Origin: Bacteroidales bacterium
GTDB taxonomy: Bacteria > Bacteroidota > Bacteroidia > Bacteroidales > P3
Length of the DNA: 64,000 nt
Direction: 5' to 3'
NCBI GenBank assembly: GCA_009785425.1
Contig: WQWI01000002.1
Coordinates: forward strand, 55,480-119,479
The notes under the pieces were generated by a model. That model did no database searches. It had not been told where the DNA came from and saw nothing but the letters and a program-made list of their open reading frames with translations. The translations under genes were made by a program, and so were the position numbers. Each line of letters begins with the position of its first letter. Position 1 is the stretch's first letter. Positions 26,720 to 37,058 of the stretch are shown piece after piece.

Positions 26720-27850
26720 TTATCGGTTTATCTGTCCGCTTGTTTTTCCTTGAAAAAAGAGTGAGAGGGGAAAGTCGCCTTGTTGATCAACAAACTCTGC
26801 TTCGGGCACATTTATTGTAAATTTGTACTTTCCTGCCAGCATTGCTCCTAAATTGATAATTCGAGTTGGTATAACATCGCCCGGACACCAATTGTTCCAG
26901 GGCTCCCAGTATTCGATCGGCAAAGGTTCTGCATGATAAATACGATTGAACTGCGTGTTGAAAACTCGAAACGACTCGCAAGACAAGCCACCAGGTCTGT
27001 AGCGCAAAATTTCTTCACCATTCAAATAAACAAAATGCCAACGACGGATGTATTCCTCTCCACCTCTATTTGCACCGTGATTAGAGGTAATTAAAACCAA
27101 CTGTGCATCGGTAAGATCTTCGGGAACGGTAAACACAATACTTCGGATTGTTTGACCAAGCGTATCGGTATCGCCTTCCACAAAATTTCTAAAACCTACT
27201 CTTGTGAATAAGGGAATAAATACGTTGCAAGTTTCCAATTCATGGTTAGGTGCCGGCATTGTTGTAAATGAAATCGAGCCATAAAACGTACAATTTCGCC
27301 CATAGCAGCCTTCGATTTGTTGCCATGCTCGGTAAGGCACTCCGAAAAGACGCAATTCTAACCAGAAATCAAAATTTTCCCGAAGATTTTTGTCTTGAAA
27401 TATGTGTTGCAAATAATTCACTTGAAAAGTGTAAGGAACATAGCTCGGTTCTCGGTGTCTGTCCATAAAAGGCGTGATAAAACGGGCAATCTCTATGCTT
27501 TTCGTTCCAACAGGTCGTATCGAATCAGATTTTTTTGGAACTAGTACAAGTTTGACGTGGCCTAATCGGTCGAAATTATCGCATGACGGACTAACGACCA
27601 CATCAAGTCGGATTGAACCGCTCAACAAACTCAACTGCTCTTCCGTCAGTCTTGTGGTGATATCAGCCGTACTCAGCCGATAAAAACCCTCCGGAAGCGG
27701 TGTAATTTCATCGGCTACATCTTCTAAACTACGGAACCCATTAAAAAATAAGACCCTATCAAATACTTGAAACGTGTGTTCTGCTTTGATTTGTGCAGAA
27801 ATCGCAATCAAGCAAGCTATCAACACTATTTTTTTGTAACCTCCGAACAT
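26720..27850 (-). CDS. PNGase F-like secreted protein (peptide N-glycosidase family)
   Basis: This 376-residue protein has a signal peptide (MFGGYKKIVLIACLIAISAQIKA). It shows a two-lobed all-beta pattern recalling peptide-N4-(N-acetyl-glucosaminyl)asparagine amidase F. Elements reminiscent of the C-terminal lobe are SIEIARFITPFMDRH, IRSIVFTVPEDLTDAQLVLI, TSNHGANRGGEEYIRRWHFV and YLNGEEILRYRPGG. Such enzymes remove N-glycans from glycoproteins. I cannot verify the catalytic acids, so activity is inferred. In context (SusC/SusD upstream, TlpA-like downstream) it suggests deglycosylation of host or dietary glycoprotein. Confidence 0.6.
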   Translation of the reverse strand: MFGGYKKIVLIACLIAISAQIKAEHTFQVFDRVLFFNGFRSLEDVADEITPLPEGFYRLSTADITTRLTEEQLSLLSGSIRLDVVVSPSCDNFDRLGHVKLVLVPKKSDSIRPVGTKSIEIARFITPFMDRHREPSYVPYTFQVNYLQHIFQDKNLRENFDFWLELRLFGVPYRAWQQIEGCYGRNCTFYGSISFTTMPAPNHELETCNVFIPLFTRVGFRNFVEGDTDTLGQTIRSIVFTVPEDLTDAQLVLITSNHGANRGGEEYIRRWHFVYLNGEEILRYRPGGLSCESFRVFNTQFNRIYHAEPLPIEYWEPWNNWCPGDVIPTRIINLGAMLAGKYKFTINVPEAEFVDQQGDFPLSLFFQGKTSGQINR

Positions 27851-27879
27851 GCGTGATTTTTAACTTTTTTACGAATCAC

Positions 27880-27922
27880 TACTGACCGACAAAGATTTTT
27901 CTGTATTTCATGTCGGTCAGTA
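27880..27922. terminator. Hairpin between adhesin and PNGase F-like genes
   Basis: A perfect 12-base stem, TACTGACCGACA (27880-27891) with TGTCGGTCAGTA (27911-27922), surrounds a 19-base loop. On the minus strand it follows the adhesin stop by 11 bases, but only a weak U run follows. It may be an attenuator or an RNA-stability element and not a strong terminator. Confidence 0.5.
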
Positions 27923-27933
27923 ATGACTAAAAT

Positions 27934-30900
27934 TTACCGTTTGATAAATCGTTGTGTTGCTATGCCTTTAGCGGTTGTAACTTTCAGAATATAAGTTCCT
28001 GCACTTAATTCGGAAACCTGCACTTCGGACACCGCCTCATTGATTTGTCTGAGCAGCTGACCTTGCAGGTTGAAAATTTCAACACGCAACACAGGCTCTT
28101 GCGACTGAATGTGTAGCACATCGGACACTGGATTCGGGTGAATCATCACATTATTTTCGAGTGAAACAGGCTCGAGAATTGAGGTTTCGGTTCCGGTTGT
28201 AAAACTCCAAACTGTCGAAGTAGTATTTGCAACCAACATTGCAGGAACTGTAACCGTATATTGCGTACTTGGCTGGAAATTCCCCTCTCTGTCGATGTGC
28301 AGTGTATCGCCAACTATTCTAACTGTTACAGCAACAGGAGTTCCGGCTGCGTTTTTAATTGTAACTTGGTCAAGAAGGGTCGAATTTAAGAATGGTTCAA
28401 TTGCCCTATTGAATCTCAGCCATACCGGAGCATCCAAAGCCACATTTGTTGCATTAAAGTTAGGTGCACCACCCATAGCAACTACAACTAAAGTGGCTGT
28501 TTCAAATCGCCAAGGTCGCCATTGTCCGCCGTACATGGGTCGTATTTCGTTGGCTTGATGATGAAGCGAGCCCGCAGGAATGGTTACCTCATACATGGTT
28601 GAATTTAGAAGCTCCGGAGCAATAAGCCTTAGCAGAAGTCCGTCAAGTTCTACACTAACGCCCTGTACGGTGTCGGCAGGTCTTAAAGTATCGCCTTCTG
28701 CACAAGTTATAACTCGTCTAAGGGTAATTTTTTTCAGACTATCAGGGTATGCCGAAACCACGTTATTAGCAAACAATACCGATATTTCCGTGTTAGTGGT
28801 GGGCACGGCTGTTTGGTTAAGAAAAGGTGTAAAAATGCCCGCATGTATGGGTTCTCTGCCGGTTGTGAACGACCACGTTGTTTCGTTATTCGGGAGTCCT
28901 CCCATACTTTGTACAGCACCTGCCGGAATATGAACGGTATAGGTAGTAGTATCAAAAAATCTTTCTGTATTGATTGTCAATGTGGATTGGCTAATAGTTG
29001 CTCCAATTTTGTAGCTTTCTCCGGCAGAGTTTACGATCGTGATATTTGCAAAGTTACTACCTTCCCTGATATTTCTATTAAACCTTGCCGTTACAGCTGC
29101 CATTACAGACACATCTTCTGCTCCCAAATTTGGTGTGAGTGCTTGGACAGTCAATTCTCCAGCTGCTGCTGAGAGGAAGTACATCGAGTCGATATAAACA
29201 CCAGCACCGCTTGCGGTAAGCAGACCTTCAAAGGCGATTTGGAGTGTGGGCGACCTTGGTAGTTCAAGAGTTATGATGTTTACCTGATTACCAAAAGTAC
29301 CTCCTTCGGTAACTGCATCTGTTGCATTTCCGACAGACGCCAATCGCCCCCAGTCTTCGGTCGGATTTGTTCTAAAATATACTCTCAATGTATCTGCTAC
29401 ATCATTGCCGGCATCGATACGAGTGGCTGCACGGCGTATTCTCAATATCGGATCATCAGTTATTCCCGATAAATCAAATGTAGGTAAAATCAGCTTTGTA
29501 GATGCATATGCATCTTCCGGCCTTCTTGGATATCGTGATGTTCCCATACCCATGGTTATAACTGTTCGTTGTGCAAGTTGGAATCCATAACTTGGCGGGA
29601 GCGAAAATACTGTTCTCGATCTTTCCCATAAAAAAGGATCGCCGTCAGTCGATAAATCGTTGACCTCTTGCTCCAAACAAATAAAAATATCGTCTTCAAA
29701 ATTTATGCCGTGAGGAAGCGTAGCATCCGTTACCACAATGGTATTAACTTGGCAGGTTTTGGCATCAAATCCCGGTCCGATAGCAACAAGGCTGTTGCCG
29801 GCATCGCAATGGGTTATGAGGCTCCATGTGTAACCTGTTGCTTCCGGAGTCAGCAAATCTACAATCGCGTGCGAATACCTTTGCCCTTCCAAAAGAATAG
29901 ACTGTATAGTATCTGTTCCATGCATTAATGTGAATGTCTGAGAGCCTGTTCCGACAGGTGTCCAAGTGAATGTAGCCGAGCCTGGACCATACTCTACAGC
30001 CAAGTTGGTTGCCGGTGTACATATTGCCGACTCCATAACCAATCGCATAGCCAAGCCCCCTACAGTTCCGGTTGCAACATTTGCCGGAACATGCTGATGC
30101 GTTCTTTGAACAGGCATTATTCGATTTCCACCGCGTTCTCTTTCATAAAAGAATCGAGATGTACTCGCATCTCCGGAAAACCAAATTTGGGTTCCATAAT
30201 CTTGATTTACAGCAATAAAATATCTTCCGGGAGGTATCGGCGAAGCATGTTCAATATCAAAAGACTGCCAGCCTCCTACGCCGTTCCTTGTCATTAATTG
30301 AGAAAATATCGGTGTTGGATTCAGCATATTATTGCTTAATACTTCGTACAATTCAAGCCTAAATTCATGCCTATTTTCAACCACAAAATGCATCATAATT
30401 TGCGAAATATTAGTTGGCTCTGTAAATTCGTAAATCATTCCTGCGATATCACCCGGGCGGTTGATCGCAGAAAATGTTGACAAAAATAATCTATTTACAC
30501 CGGTATCTTGTGCCAAAACGTTAGGTGTTCCGACATAGATAATGGTATCATTCCTTAACAGCGTATCGGGGAAGTTAAATTGAGCCGATGCTACGCTGAT
30601 ATCCGTCAATGTATCTCTTCGACCACTGACTGCGGGAAACCCCACTCTTATTTCTTGTCCGGGTAAAAGTGTCGGAATTGCGGGTAGTGACGCAGGCTTC
30701 CCATTTATATGAGCAGAAACCACAACATCTGTTTGCAATAAATTTCCTGTATTGGTAATTTTTACAACAGACGGTGCTATTCCGTCGGGAATTTGTGCGA
30801 ACTGAAAGGGCAAACGCTCTACGCCTAAATCGTAGTCCGGTATTTCCAAAATGGCAATATCATCAATAAAAATAACTCCGCCATCTGCAATTCCGGCAAT

Positions 30901-31443
30901 AAGCGCGTTATTATGCATCGGCGATCTGGCATTAAAGCCTATAAAATGATTTCCGCTGGCTTGCGGAACGAAGCGTACACGCACGGTAATCCAATCGGGG
31001 ATCGACAAATCCTCAATTTCCCAAATCGGAGTAGTTCCTTGCATAGCTACAGCCGGTCGTAAGGTACCTATATGAACCCTTAAGCTTTCGAGGGCTGAAG
31101 CAGCCGGACGGCGAACTCGGAATGTAACTAAAACCGGCACGCCTTGCGTTAATTGAAAACTGTTCGAAATCAACCATGCATTATTTCCTACTGTACTGGT
31201 ATTCCCCGGAGGTAAAATTTGAGCAAAACGGTTTCCTGTAACAGTAGCAACATTCCACAAACCTTCATTTCCGGGCCTATTGGCTACATCGGTATTTGTC
31301 CAGTTTGCAGTTCCGCCGAATCCGATACCATCAGGTCTGGTTTGAAAATTTTCTTGAAAAATAGTGTCTGCCAATGCTTGTGATGCGAATGCCATTGTAG
31401 CAATTGCAAAGGCTAATTTTAGAGCTGTTGTTAGTGTTTTCAT
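27934..31443 (-). CDS. T9SS-exported adhesin with choice-of-anchor and SbsA-type Ig-like domains
   Basis: This 1169-residue surface protein has a signal peptide (MKTLTTALKLAFAIATMAFA). A cleaved-adhesin/choice-of-anchor-J-like domain follows (DTIFQENFQTRPDGIGFGG ... HFIGFNARSPM). Then come a CARDB-like stretch and a second jelly-roll region around 610-770 (LPHGINFEDD). Three SbsA-like Ig repeats follow, each opening with the pattern 'P..GA..V....VTARFNRNI', 'F..NQTAVP..TEISVLFAN' and 'NFNATNVALDAPVWLRFNRA'. The C-terminal T9SS type A signal is MIHPNPVSDVLHIQ ... LSAGTYILKVTTAKG. Start ATG 31443 was chosen because upstream in-frame residues fall in a palindromic repeat. A terminator precedes it, so it may have its own promoter. 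Confidence 0.85.
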   Translation of the reverse strand: MKTLTTALKLAFAIATMAFASQALADTIFQENFQTRPDGIGFGGTANWTNTDVANRPGNEGLWNVATVTGNRFAQILPPGNTSTVGNNAWLISNSFQLTQGVPVLVTFRVRRPAASALESLRVHIGTLRPAVAMQGTTPIWEIEDLSIPDWITVRVRFVPQASGNHFIGFNARSPMHNNALIAGIADGGVIFIDDIAILEIPDYDLGVERLPFQFAQIPDGIAPSVVKITNTGNLLQTDVVVSAHINGKPASLPAIPTLLPGQEIRVGFPAVSGRRDTLTDISVASAQFNFPDTLLRNDTIIYVGTPNVLAQDTGVNRLFLSTFSAINRPGDIAGMIYEFTEPTNISQIMMHFVVENRHEFRLELYEVLSNNMLNPTPIFSQLMTRNGVGGWQSFDIEHASPIPPGRYFIAVNQDYGTQIWFSGDASTSRFFYERERGGNRIMPVQRTHQHVPANVATGTVGGLAMRLVMESAICTPATNLAVEYGPGSATFTWTPVGTGSQTFTLMHGTDTIQSILLEGQRYSHAIVDLLTPEATGYTWSLITHCDAGNSLVAIGPGFDAKTCQVNTIVVTDATLPHGINFEDDIFICLEQEVNDLSTDGDPFLWERSRTVFSLPPSYGFQLAQRTVITMGMGTSRYPRRPEDAYASTKLILPTFDLSGITDDPILRIRRAATRIDAGNDVADTLRVYFRTNPTEDWGRLASVGNATDAVTEGGTFGNQVNIITLELPRSPTLQIAFEGLLTASGAGVYIDSMYFLSAAAGELTVQALTPNLGAEDVSVMAAVTARFNRNIREGSNFANITIVNSAGESYKIGATISQSTLTINTERFFDTTTYTVHIPAGAVQSMGGLPNNETTWSFTTGREPIHAGIFTPFLNQTAVPTTNTEISVLFANNVVSAYPDSLKKITLRRVITCAEGDTLRPADTVQGVSVELDGLLLRLIAPELLNSTMYEVTIPAGSLHHQANEIRPMYGGQWRPWRFETATLVVVAMGGAPNFNATNVALDAPVWLRFNRAIEPFLNSTLLDQVTIKNAAGTPVAVTVRIVGDTLHIDREGNFQPSTQYTVTVPAMLVANTTSTVWSFTTGTETSILEPVSLENNVMIHPNPVSDVLHIQSQEPVLRVEIFNLQGQLLRQINEAVSEVQVSELSAGTYILKVTTAKGIATQRFIKR

Positions 31444-31478
31444 GCTGTTTGATTTTAATGAGTGTCCGTATTTTTCAA

Positions 31479-31508
31479 GGGATCCCGTGTCAAGCACGGG
31501 ATGACGGG
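31479..31508. repeat. ATCCCGTG-CACGGGAT palindromic repeat
   Basis: The stem ATCCCGTG (31482-31489) pairs with CACGGGAT (31495-31502) around TCAAG, followed by GACGGG. It shares the TCAAG loop and trailing GAC/GGC with the elements at 10137-10157. It lies in the leader of the adhesin gene; an in-frame upstream start at 31497 would begin inside it and is rejected. Confidence 0.75.
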
Positions 31509-31523
31509 CTTTTGAAACAGCCC

Positions 31524-31568
31524 AAAAAATGGTATAAGGCTGTCTCTAAAACAAGACAGCCTTATACC
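31524..31568 (-). terminator. Intrinsic terminator after BspA-like gene
   Basis: A perfect 14-base stem (GGTATAAGGCTGTC at 31531-31544 with GACAGCCTTATACC at 31555-31568) is followed on the minus strand by A then six U residues. It lies 10 bases after the BspA-like stop codon and probably ends most transcripts of the SusCD operon there. Confidence 0.85.
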
Positions 31569-31578
31569 AAAGGATTGT

Positions 31579-34500
31579 TTATTGCTTTACAACTCTTGCA
31601 ATGCGGTTTCCGATTCGGAGAATATAAGCTCCGGACTGGAACATTGACATGTTGATGGTAAACGTGTCAACCGGTGCATTTACACGCTCCATGAAAACTC
31701 GCCTGCCGTTCATATCAAACAATTCTACCACATCGCCTGCTGTCCAGTCAAAATTGATGATGTTCAATTCGCTGGTTACAGGGTTAGGGTAGATGCTTAC
31801 CTGCTCCATCGGAATGTGCGGACTGTTTGAAGTTCCAGCTGCCAAACAAGCATCAAGTGCAAGTTGTAGTAAGTCTACTTCACCTTGTAATGAGTCTACT
31901 TCACCTTGCAATGAATATATTTTACCATCCAAGCGGTCAATTTCCAAATTAAGTTCGGTAACCAAATCCGCAAATGACGTACCTATAATTGTAATGGTGA
32001 ATGGTGCTTCAACACGTCCCCAATCGTTAGTAGCTACAACTTCGAATGTAAATTCCCCTGCTGTTGTGGGTGTTCCCGACAACACTCCGGTTTCTTTATT
32101 AAGACTTAATCCGTGTGGAACATTTCCGCTCAACGCCCATGTAGATACAGCGCCTGACGCCAACAGCGTTTCTGTATAAGCAATACCTACTTCGCCGCCC
32201 GCCAATGTGGCTGTAGTAATAACCGGCACATCAGGGCTTGGAGCAATCTCAAATGTGAAGTTTCTACTTATACGTCCGGTAACATTAGAGGCCCAAACGG
32301 TAAACGTAAACACTCCTGCTTCTGTTGGCGTTCCTGATAAAACTCCTGCTCGTGTGAGGCTCAAGCCTGCCGGCAGTCTGTTTACTGCTGCAGCACCGTC
32401 TACAGACCATTGGAGTGCGTCAGCCGGTACGTGTCCCGGTTGAAGTGTGCTTGTGGCTGTTAATGTTTCTGTGAAAGGCACACCAACCGTGGCCCTTCTT
32501 GGAGTTGCCACAAACGACACAGCCGATGTGATAACAGGGGCAACACCTCTTATTACAGTATGTCCGTTAAACGCATTCCATGGAGCTCCGACATCTCTAT
32601 AAACGGCATCATAACCTTCGGGAACAAACAAAAACGTTTGAGGTAGAGTAACTCCTCCAAAAACTGCCGCTCCAAGATTTGGCGGCGTGGTAGAGTTTAC
32701 ATTTACTACACGTAAACTGCGGCAGCCCATAAAAGCAAAATCACCTATTTCTGTTACACTTGAGGGAATGGTTACGACCGTTAGTGCTGTATGATTCAAG
32801 AACGCATTCGCCCCAATTGAAGTTACGCCTTCTCCAATGTTTACTGTTCGGATTGCAGTACGATGCTCTGCCCACGGTGCTGTTGTCCCAAGGAATTCAT
32901 TAAATTCATAGTCGTCCATATCACCGGTTCCGATAATGTGAAGCACACCGTTCTCGAATGCCCATGTGAGGTTTCCGGCAGCTTCGGTATCAAGTCCGGC
33001 AATCATAAAATCTCCCCAAACAGGTGCATGGAAGTATGTGATTGCTCGGGTTGCAGGTGTAACATTCAGGGTTACTCCTAAAAGAGGAATACCATCGAAC
33101 ACATTTGCACCAATAGTTATCGGATCTGTCCATGATACATTTACTGTTCCAAGCATCGGAGTAACAGCATTTACTGCAAAAGCATAGTTGCCTATTGTTT
33201 GCACAGTATTTGGAATGGTTACCGTACTTAAGTCATCGAAACCTCTAAACGCATAAGCACCGATTGAAGTGATAGCTGTGTCGATTACAATTGTGGTAAC
33301 AGTTGATCTACAAACATTCCATGGTGCGGTTGTTCCATCGCCGTCAATTGTAAAATTTTCCATAGGACCAGTTCCGCTAATTACTAACAAACCATTATCG
33401 AAACATTCCCAGATAATATCCCCTCCGGCTATAGTGCCGGTTTGAGGTGCGGAAAATGCAAAATCTTGCCAAAACGGAGCAGCTCTGTAGGCGGCTGTCG
33501 CAGTAGCAGGTGTATTCAAAGTTACACGTCTTACATCTACATAATCAAATGCATTTAGTGCAATATTACCATTGCCTGCCTGTTGCAGCGGTGGTTCCGC
33601 CCATTCTACGGTTAATTCCGTCAACGGTGTACGTGTAAACGCATTAGCTCCAATCCTTGGAACAGCTGCCGTTTCGCCTGCTCTAATGCCGTTTACTCTT
33701 TCAGGAATGGTTATCGAAGTTAGTCCGCTATTAAAAAACATGCCTGTTGACAAAAACACCAAGTTTTCGGGGAGCGCTACCGTAGTTAGGGCTACACAGC
33801 TGTGAAATATATGATTGCCAAGAAAGCCACGAGCCGTTGCCGCTGTGCCGAGTCCCGTAATACCTATGGGTAGATTTATAGATACCAATGTGCTACAGTT
33901 TCTAAATACATCGTTGCCAAGTGTCGTCAACGTGTTTGGAAGCTGCACGGTTGTCAATGATGTAGCATCAAAAAATGCACCAGCACCAATATGCCACAAG
34001 CTATGTGGATTCGCTTCTGTACTATCCGGGATAGTTACTGAAGTTAGCTCTGTCCAAGCAAAGGCATGATTGCCTATACTCTCAAACGTTGCAGCGATGT
34101 TCGAAAAATCAACTGTAGTTAACGTCGTATTACCTAAAAACGCAGCAGAATTAATTCCGGTTACAGGAAAATCAGTTCCGCCTACATTTATAGATGGCGG
34201 AATTGCCCAAGTCGTACCCGGTCTGGCTGACGGATACCTTGCAATTCTGTATGACTGAATTGTACCTGTAGCCGGATGACGAAGGTATAGTACATCATCT
34301 ACTGCAACAAAATGTGCATTTCCGGCAGCTACGGTTATAGTTTGTAAAGTAGGAATATGGAGTGCGTCGGCACCTAATGAGGTCAAACTCGCCGGAAGAT
34401 GAATGGTCGTTAGTTGAGTACCTGTAAATGCACCGTTTTGCGTAGTGGCAGTTGCAGTGATTGTGGAAGGGAGCGTAATCTGACCGGCGATTGTGTTAAC

Positions 34501-35316
34501 GCCTTCCGGAATTGTTACGGAGGTTATAGCAGTATTTGCAAACGCACCTGCCGGAATTGTTGCTACCCCTCCAGGAATCACTATGGCACCTGCTAAATCT
34601 CTACTATTCATAAATGCATTTCCTCCAAGTGTTATTAGCGTGCTTGGCAAGGTTACGGTAGTTAACCCCGACGAATGAAACGCATTGTGATTTATTGTGT
34701 GAACACCTTCCGGAATTGTTACGGAAGTCAAATTCCTAACTATCTGTCCTTGAGCCCAAGCATCCGTCGCATGATTAAAAAATGCACTAGTATGGATTAC
34801 TGTTACCCCATCCGGAATAGTAAATGATGACGCTGTTCTACCCACCGGATAACGGAATAAAATCGTGTCGTTGTGAAACCATACACCATCAATGTCATGA
34901 AACCCCGCAACATTATTTTCCGCAATAAATATATTTTCTAAAGAAACAAGCCCTTCGAGTCCAGCGAGTCCAACTGTATTCAAAGAGGCCGGGAGGCGGA
35001 GAGTTCTTACATTGGCAAGGTTACCAAATACATGGTTTCCAATGGAGGTTACACCTTCTTCTATAACAATTTCTGTAATAAATGCTCTAAAATCCCACCA
35101 AGGTTGCAGAGTAAACCCCGTAAACCCCGGCATTGCAGCTGTTCCGGAAATTGTTAGTGTTCCTGCATCGTTGAGTGTCCAATTAACGTTTCCTGCCTGA
35201 CCATCGGCTACGATGGCTACGGTTTGTGCCTGCATAATGTTAATCGGCACAAATGTCATTGCTAAAGCCATAAGAATGGCTGTGATAATGATCTGATTTT
35301 GTTTTTTTGTTTTCAT
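31579..35316 (-). CDS. BspA-type leucine-rich-repeat surface protein with T9SS signal
   Basis: This 1245-residue protein starts MKTKKQNQIIITAILMALAM with a signal peptide ending near IMQAQ. Many BspA/LRR_5 units follow ('TSIGNHVFGNLANVRTLRLP', 'TSVTIPEGVNTI', 'LTTVQLPNTLTTLGNDVF'), in three blocks. Each block is introduced by a 'G.L.W.F.DGVL.I.GTG.M' strand set (about 45, 660 and 785). Two He_PIG-like Ig domains follow (ALQWSVDGAA...LPAGLSLTRAG and VPHGLSLNKETGVLSGTPTT). A short coiled coil with the repeated unit SLQGEVDSLQGEVDLLQ and a T9SS C-terminal domain (VSIYPNPVTSELNI ... GAYILRIGNRIARVV) close the protein. Such proteins bind host or microbial surfaces. It follows the PKD lipoprotein by 50 bases, and a strong terminator follows it. 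Confidence 0.88.
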   Translation of the reverse strand: MKTKKQNQIIITAILMALAMTFVPINIMQAQTVAIVADGQAGNVNWTLNDAGTLTISGTAAMPGFTGFTLQPWWDFRAFITEIVIEEGVTSIGNHVFGNLANVRTLRLPASLNTVGLAGLEGLVSLENIFIAENNVAGFHDIDGVWFHNDTILFRYPVGRTASSFTIPDGVTVIHTSAFFNHATDAWAQGQIVRNLTSVTIPEGVHTINHNAFHSSGLTTVTLPSTLITLGGNAFMNSRDLAGAIVIPGGVATIPAGAFANTAITSVTIPEGVNTIAGQITLPSTITATATTQNGAFTGTQLTTIHLPASLTSLGADALHIPTLQTITVAAGNAHFVAVDDVLYLRHPATGTIQSYRIARYPSARPGTTWAIPPSINVGGTDFPVTGINSAAFLGNTTLTTVDFSNIAATFESIGNHAFAWTELTSVTIPDSTEANPHSLWHIGAGAFFDATSLTTVQLPNTLTTLGNDVFRNCSTLVSINLPIGITGLGTAATARGFLGNHIFHSCVALTTVALPENLVFLSTGMFFNSGLTSITIPERVNGIRAGETAAVPRIGANAFTRTPLTELTVEWAEPPLQQAGNGNIALNAFDYVDVRRVTLNTPATATAAYRAAPFWQDFAFSAPQTGTIAGGDIIWECFDNGLLVISGTGPMENFTIDGDGTTAPWNVCRSTVTTIVIDTAITSIGAYAFRGFDDLSTVTIPNTVQTIGNYAFAVNAVTPMLGTVNVSWTDPITIGANVFDGIPLLGVTLNVTPATRAITYFHAPVWGDFMIAGLDTEAAGNLTWAFENGVLHIIGTGDMDDYEFNEFLGTTAPWAEHRTAIRTVNIGEGVTSIGANAFLNHTALTVVTIPSSVTEIGDFAFMGCRSLRVVNVNSTTPPNLGAAVFGGVTLPQTFLFVPEGYDAVYRDVGAPWNAFNGHTVIRGVAPVITSAVSFVATPRRATVGVPFTETLTATSTLQPGHVPADALQWSVDGAAAVNRLPAGLSLTRAGVLSGTPTEAGVFTFTVWASNVTGRISRNFTFEIAPSPDVPVITTATLAGGEVGIAYTETLLASGAVSTWALSGNVPHGLSLNKETGVLSGTPTTAGEFTFEVVATNDWGRVEAPFTITIIGTSFADLVTELNLEIDRLDGKIYSLQGEVDSLQGEVDLLQLALDACLAAGTSNSPHIPMEQVSIYPNPVTSELNIINFDWTAGDVVELFDMNGRRVFMERVNAPVDTFTINMSMFQSGAYILRIGNRIARVVKQ

Positions 35317-35366
35317 AGTTTTTTTTGTTTTTCGAGTTGGCAATTAATTTGGTTTATTTTCGATGT

Positions 35367-37058
35367 TTATCGTCGTCTTAATACGTCAATAATTTTTCCG
35401 AAGTTAGTTTCCGGCGAGCCGTGAAAATCGGTTCGCTGCGGGATAAACTCTCTGTTTTGGACTTCAAATTGTTCAAGGGTTCCTTGTGTTCCATCCCAAA
35501 AGCCGACTAACATATCTCTTGCTGCGGGCCTCTCTCCTGCTAATGAATGTGAAGAGGCATCTCCTGGAGGCAGAAAACTCATAAAGGTTACCGTTTTTCC
35601 GGGTCTTTCTACCATAGGTATTGATTCTCCCAAAGCTATATCATACGCATAGATTGTTCCGCCTACGGCATAATAGAAAATATCTCTAAAAAATCCTCCG
35701 CCAAGAAACAGCGGTCTGTCCTGTTGAGCTGCCTGGCTTATCCGTGTTTGTGTAGAAGCTCCATCTCCAATGCCCGAGCCTTGTCTGTTTCCGAGTTCTT
35801 CCCAAATATCTTGTCTCATAGTGGCCATGTCCGATTGCATAAGCCAGTATTGTCCGTTTGTCCTATTTCTCATGATGATGTACACAGCACCGGGAGCACC
35901 GCCAGGTCTTATTGCATTGTCAAACATGGTTACCAGATCGTAGTTTGCCATATTCTCGTAAGAAATGAATCTGGCGATGATGCTTGGCGTTGCCGTTCCT
36001 TCATCGATAGGTCGAACGAGCTGATTATGCGCTGTAACTTGCCTAAAACTTCTCGAATCCAAATCAAACACGATTCCGGTTCCGGCAATATGATTCGAGG
36101 CTGTAAACGTTGGCTGTCCGCCCACAAGTCTGTTTATTGGGTCTCCAAAGAGAACATTTATAGTTGCGTGCATACGATAGAGGTTGCCCTGTGCTGCCAC
36201 AACTGTTCCAATACCCAAAGAGGTGTGCATAGCTTCTGCAAACAAACCGTCCGGAACCTGACCCGGTAACATAAAATGATTTCGAAGGCTCCAACCTTGC
36301 CTCCAAGAAAATACGGGTATAGCCATTTCTGTAATTTCACCGTCTACTATCATAGTTTCCATGAAAGTTGCATGGGAAAGTCTATTGCTTCCCGTTTCGG
36401 TTAGAATATAAAAAGCCACTCTGTTTGGCGAAAGAAGCTGATCCGTAAATACACGCATCCCGATAGGTCTTCCTCTTGCCTCCATAGGCAATTGCGAGCC
36501 TGCTGCCTGCAATACATCCTTATGGAAGAGAAGTGTGTCTCGCAAATATGGCCGGGCTCTGAGTTCGAGCATATCCAAACGCATGCGCACCCCATCTCCT
36601 TGATCGTCTATTTCGTTCATAACTAACCATCCACTCGAAAATACTTCATTAACACGCAGGAGGAACGATGCTTGAGCAAATACACCTGTGGTGATATCAG
36701 TTACTCGAAGCCGCACCACATACTCTTGACCCGCTGTTAAGACCGAGCCAATCTCCGAAATGTGCAAATTACGTTCGGTGCCGATAGGAATAAACATCTC
36801 TGGCGTTGGACTAAATGTATGCACAATAGCCATCCATTCGAACGTATAGTTACTTTCATCGGTATACCCTAAATTGGAAACGATTTCCGGAATCACAACA
36901 AGCGGATTGTCTTGCATGAGTACAAAACCAGTACCGAACATCGGATGTCGAAGTTCCAATTCGTTGATTTCAAGCTCGTATCTATTACTTCTATCTACAA
37001 CGCAACCCGACAGAAGTATCAGGATGGTTAGTGTTGAGAATATCGCTATCTTTTTCAT
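35367..37058 (-). CDS. PKD-like family lipoprotein (SusCD accessory)
   Basis: This 563-residue lipoprotein has the signal MKKIAIFSTLTILILLSGC with the acylated Cys at residue 19. A PKD-like beta domain occupies about 40-140 (NYTFEWMAIVHTF, GQEYVVRLRVTDITTGVFAQ). A beta-propeller-like region follows, with repeated 'G.IYAYD', 'RPLFLGGGFF' and 'DLDSRSFRQ' strands. This matches PKD-like lipoproteins that regularly follow SusD and DUF4843 genes in Bacteroidota. It is probably surface-exposed on the outer membrane and binds the same ligand as SusD. Its ATG overlaps the DUF4843 gene by four bases. Confidence 0.8.
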   Translation of the reverse strand: MKKIAIFSTLTILILLSGCVVDRSNRYELEINELELRHPMFGTGFVLMQDNPLVVIPEIVSNLGYTDESNYTFEWMAIVHTFSPTPEMFIPIGTERNLHISEIGSVLTAGQEYVVRLRVTDITTGVFAQASFLLRVNEVFSSGWLVMNEIDDQGDGVRMRLDMLELRARPYLRDTLLFHKDVLQAAGSQLPMEARGRPIGMRVFTDQLLSPNRVAFYILTETGSNRLSHATFMETMIVDGEITEMAIPVFSWRQGWSLRNHFMLPGQVPDGLFAEAMHTSLGIGTVVAAQGNLYRMHATINVLFGDPINRLVGGQPTFTASNHIAGTGIVFDLDSRSFRQVTAHNQLVRPIDEGTATPSIIARFISYENMANYDLVTMFDNAIRPGGAPGAVYIIMRNRTNGQYWLMQSDMATMRQDIWEELGNRQGSGIGDGASTQTRISQAAQQDRPLFLGGGFFRDIFYYAVGGTIYAYDIALGESIPMVERPGKTVTFMSFLPPGDASSHSLAGERPAARDMLVGFWDGTQGTLEQFEVQNREFIPQRTDFHGSPETNFGKIIDVLRRR

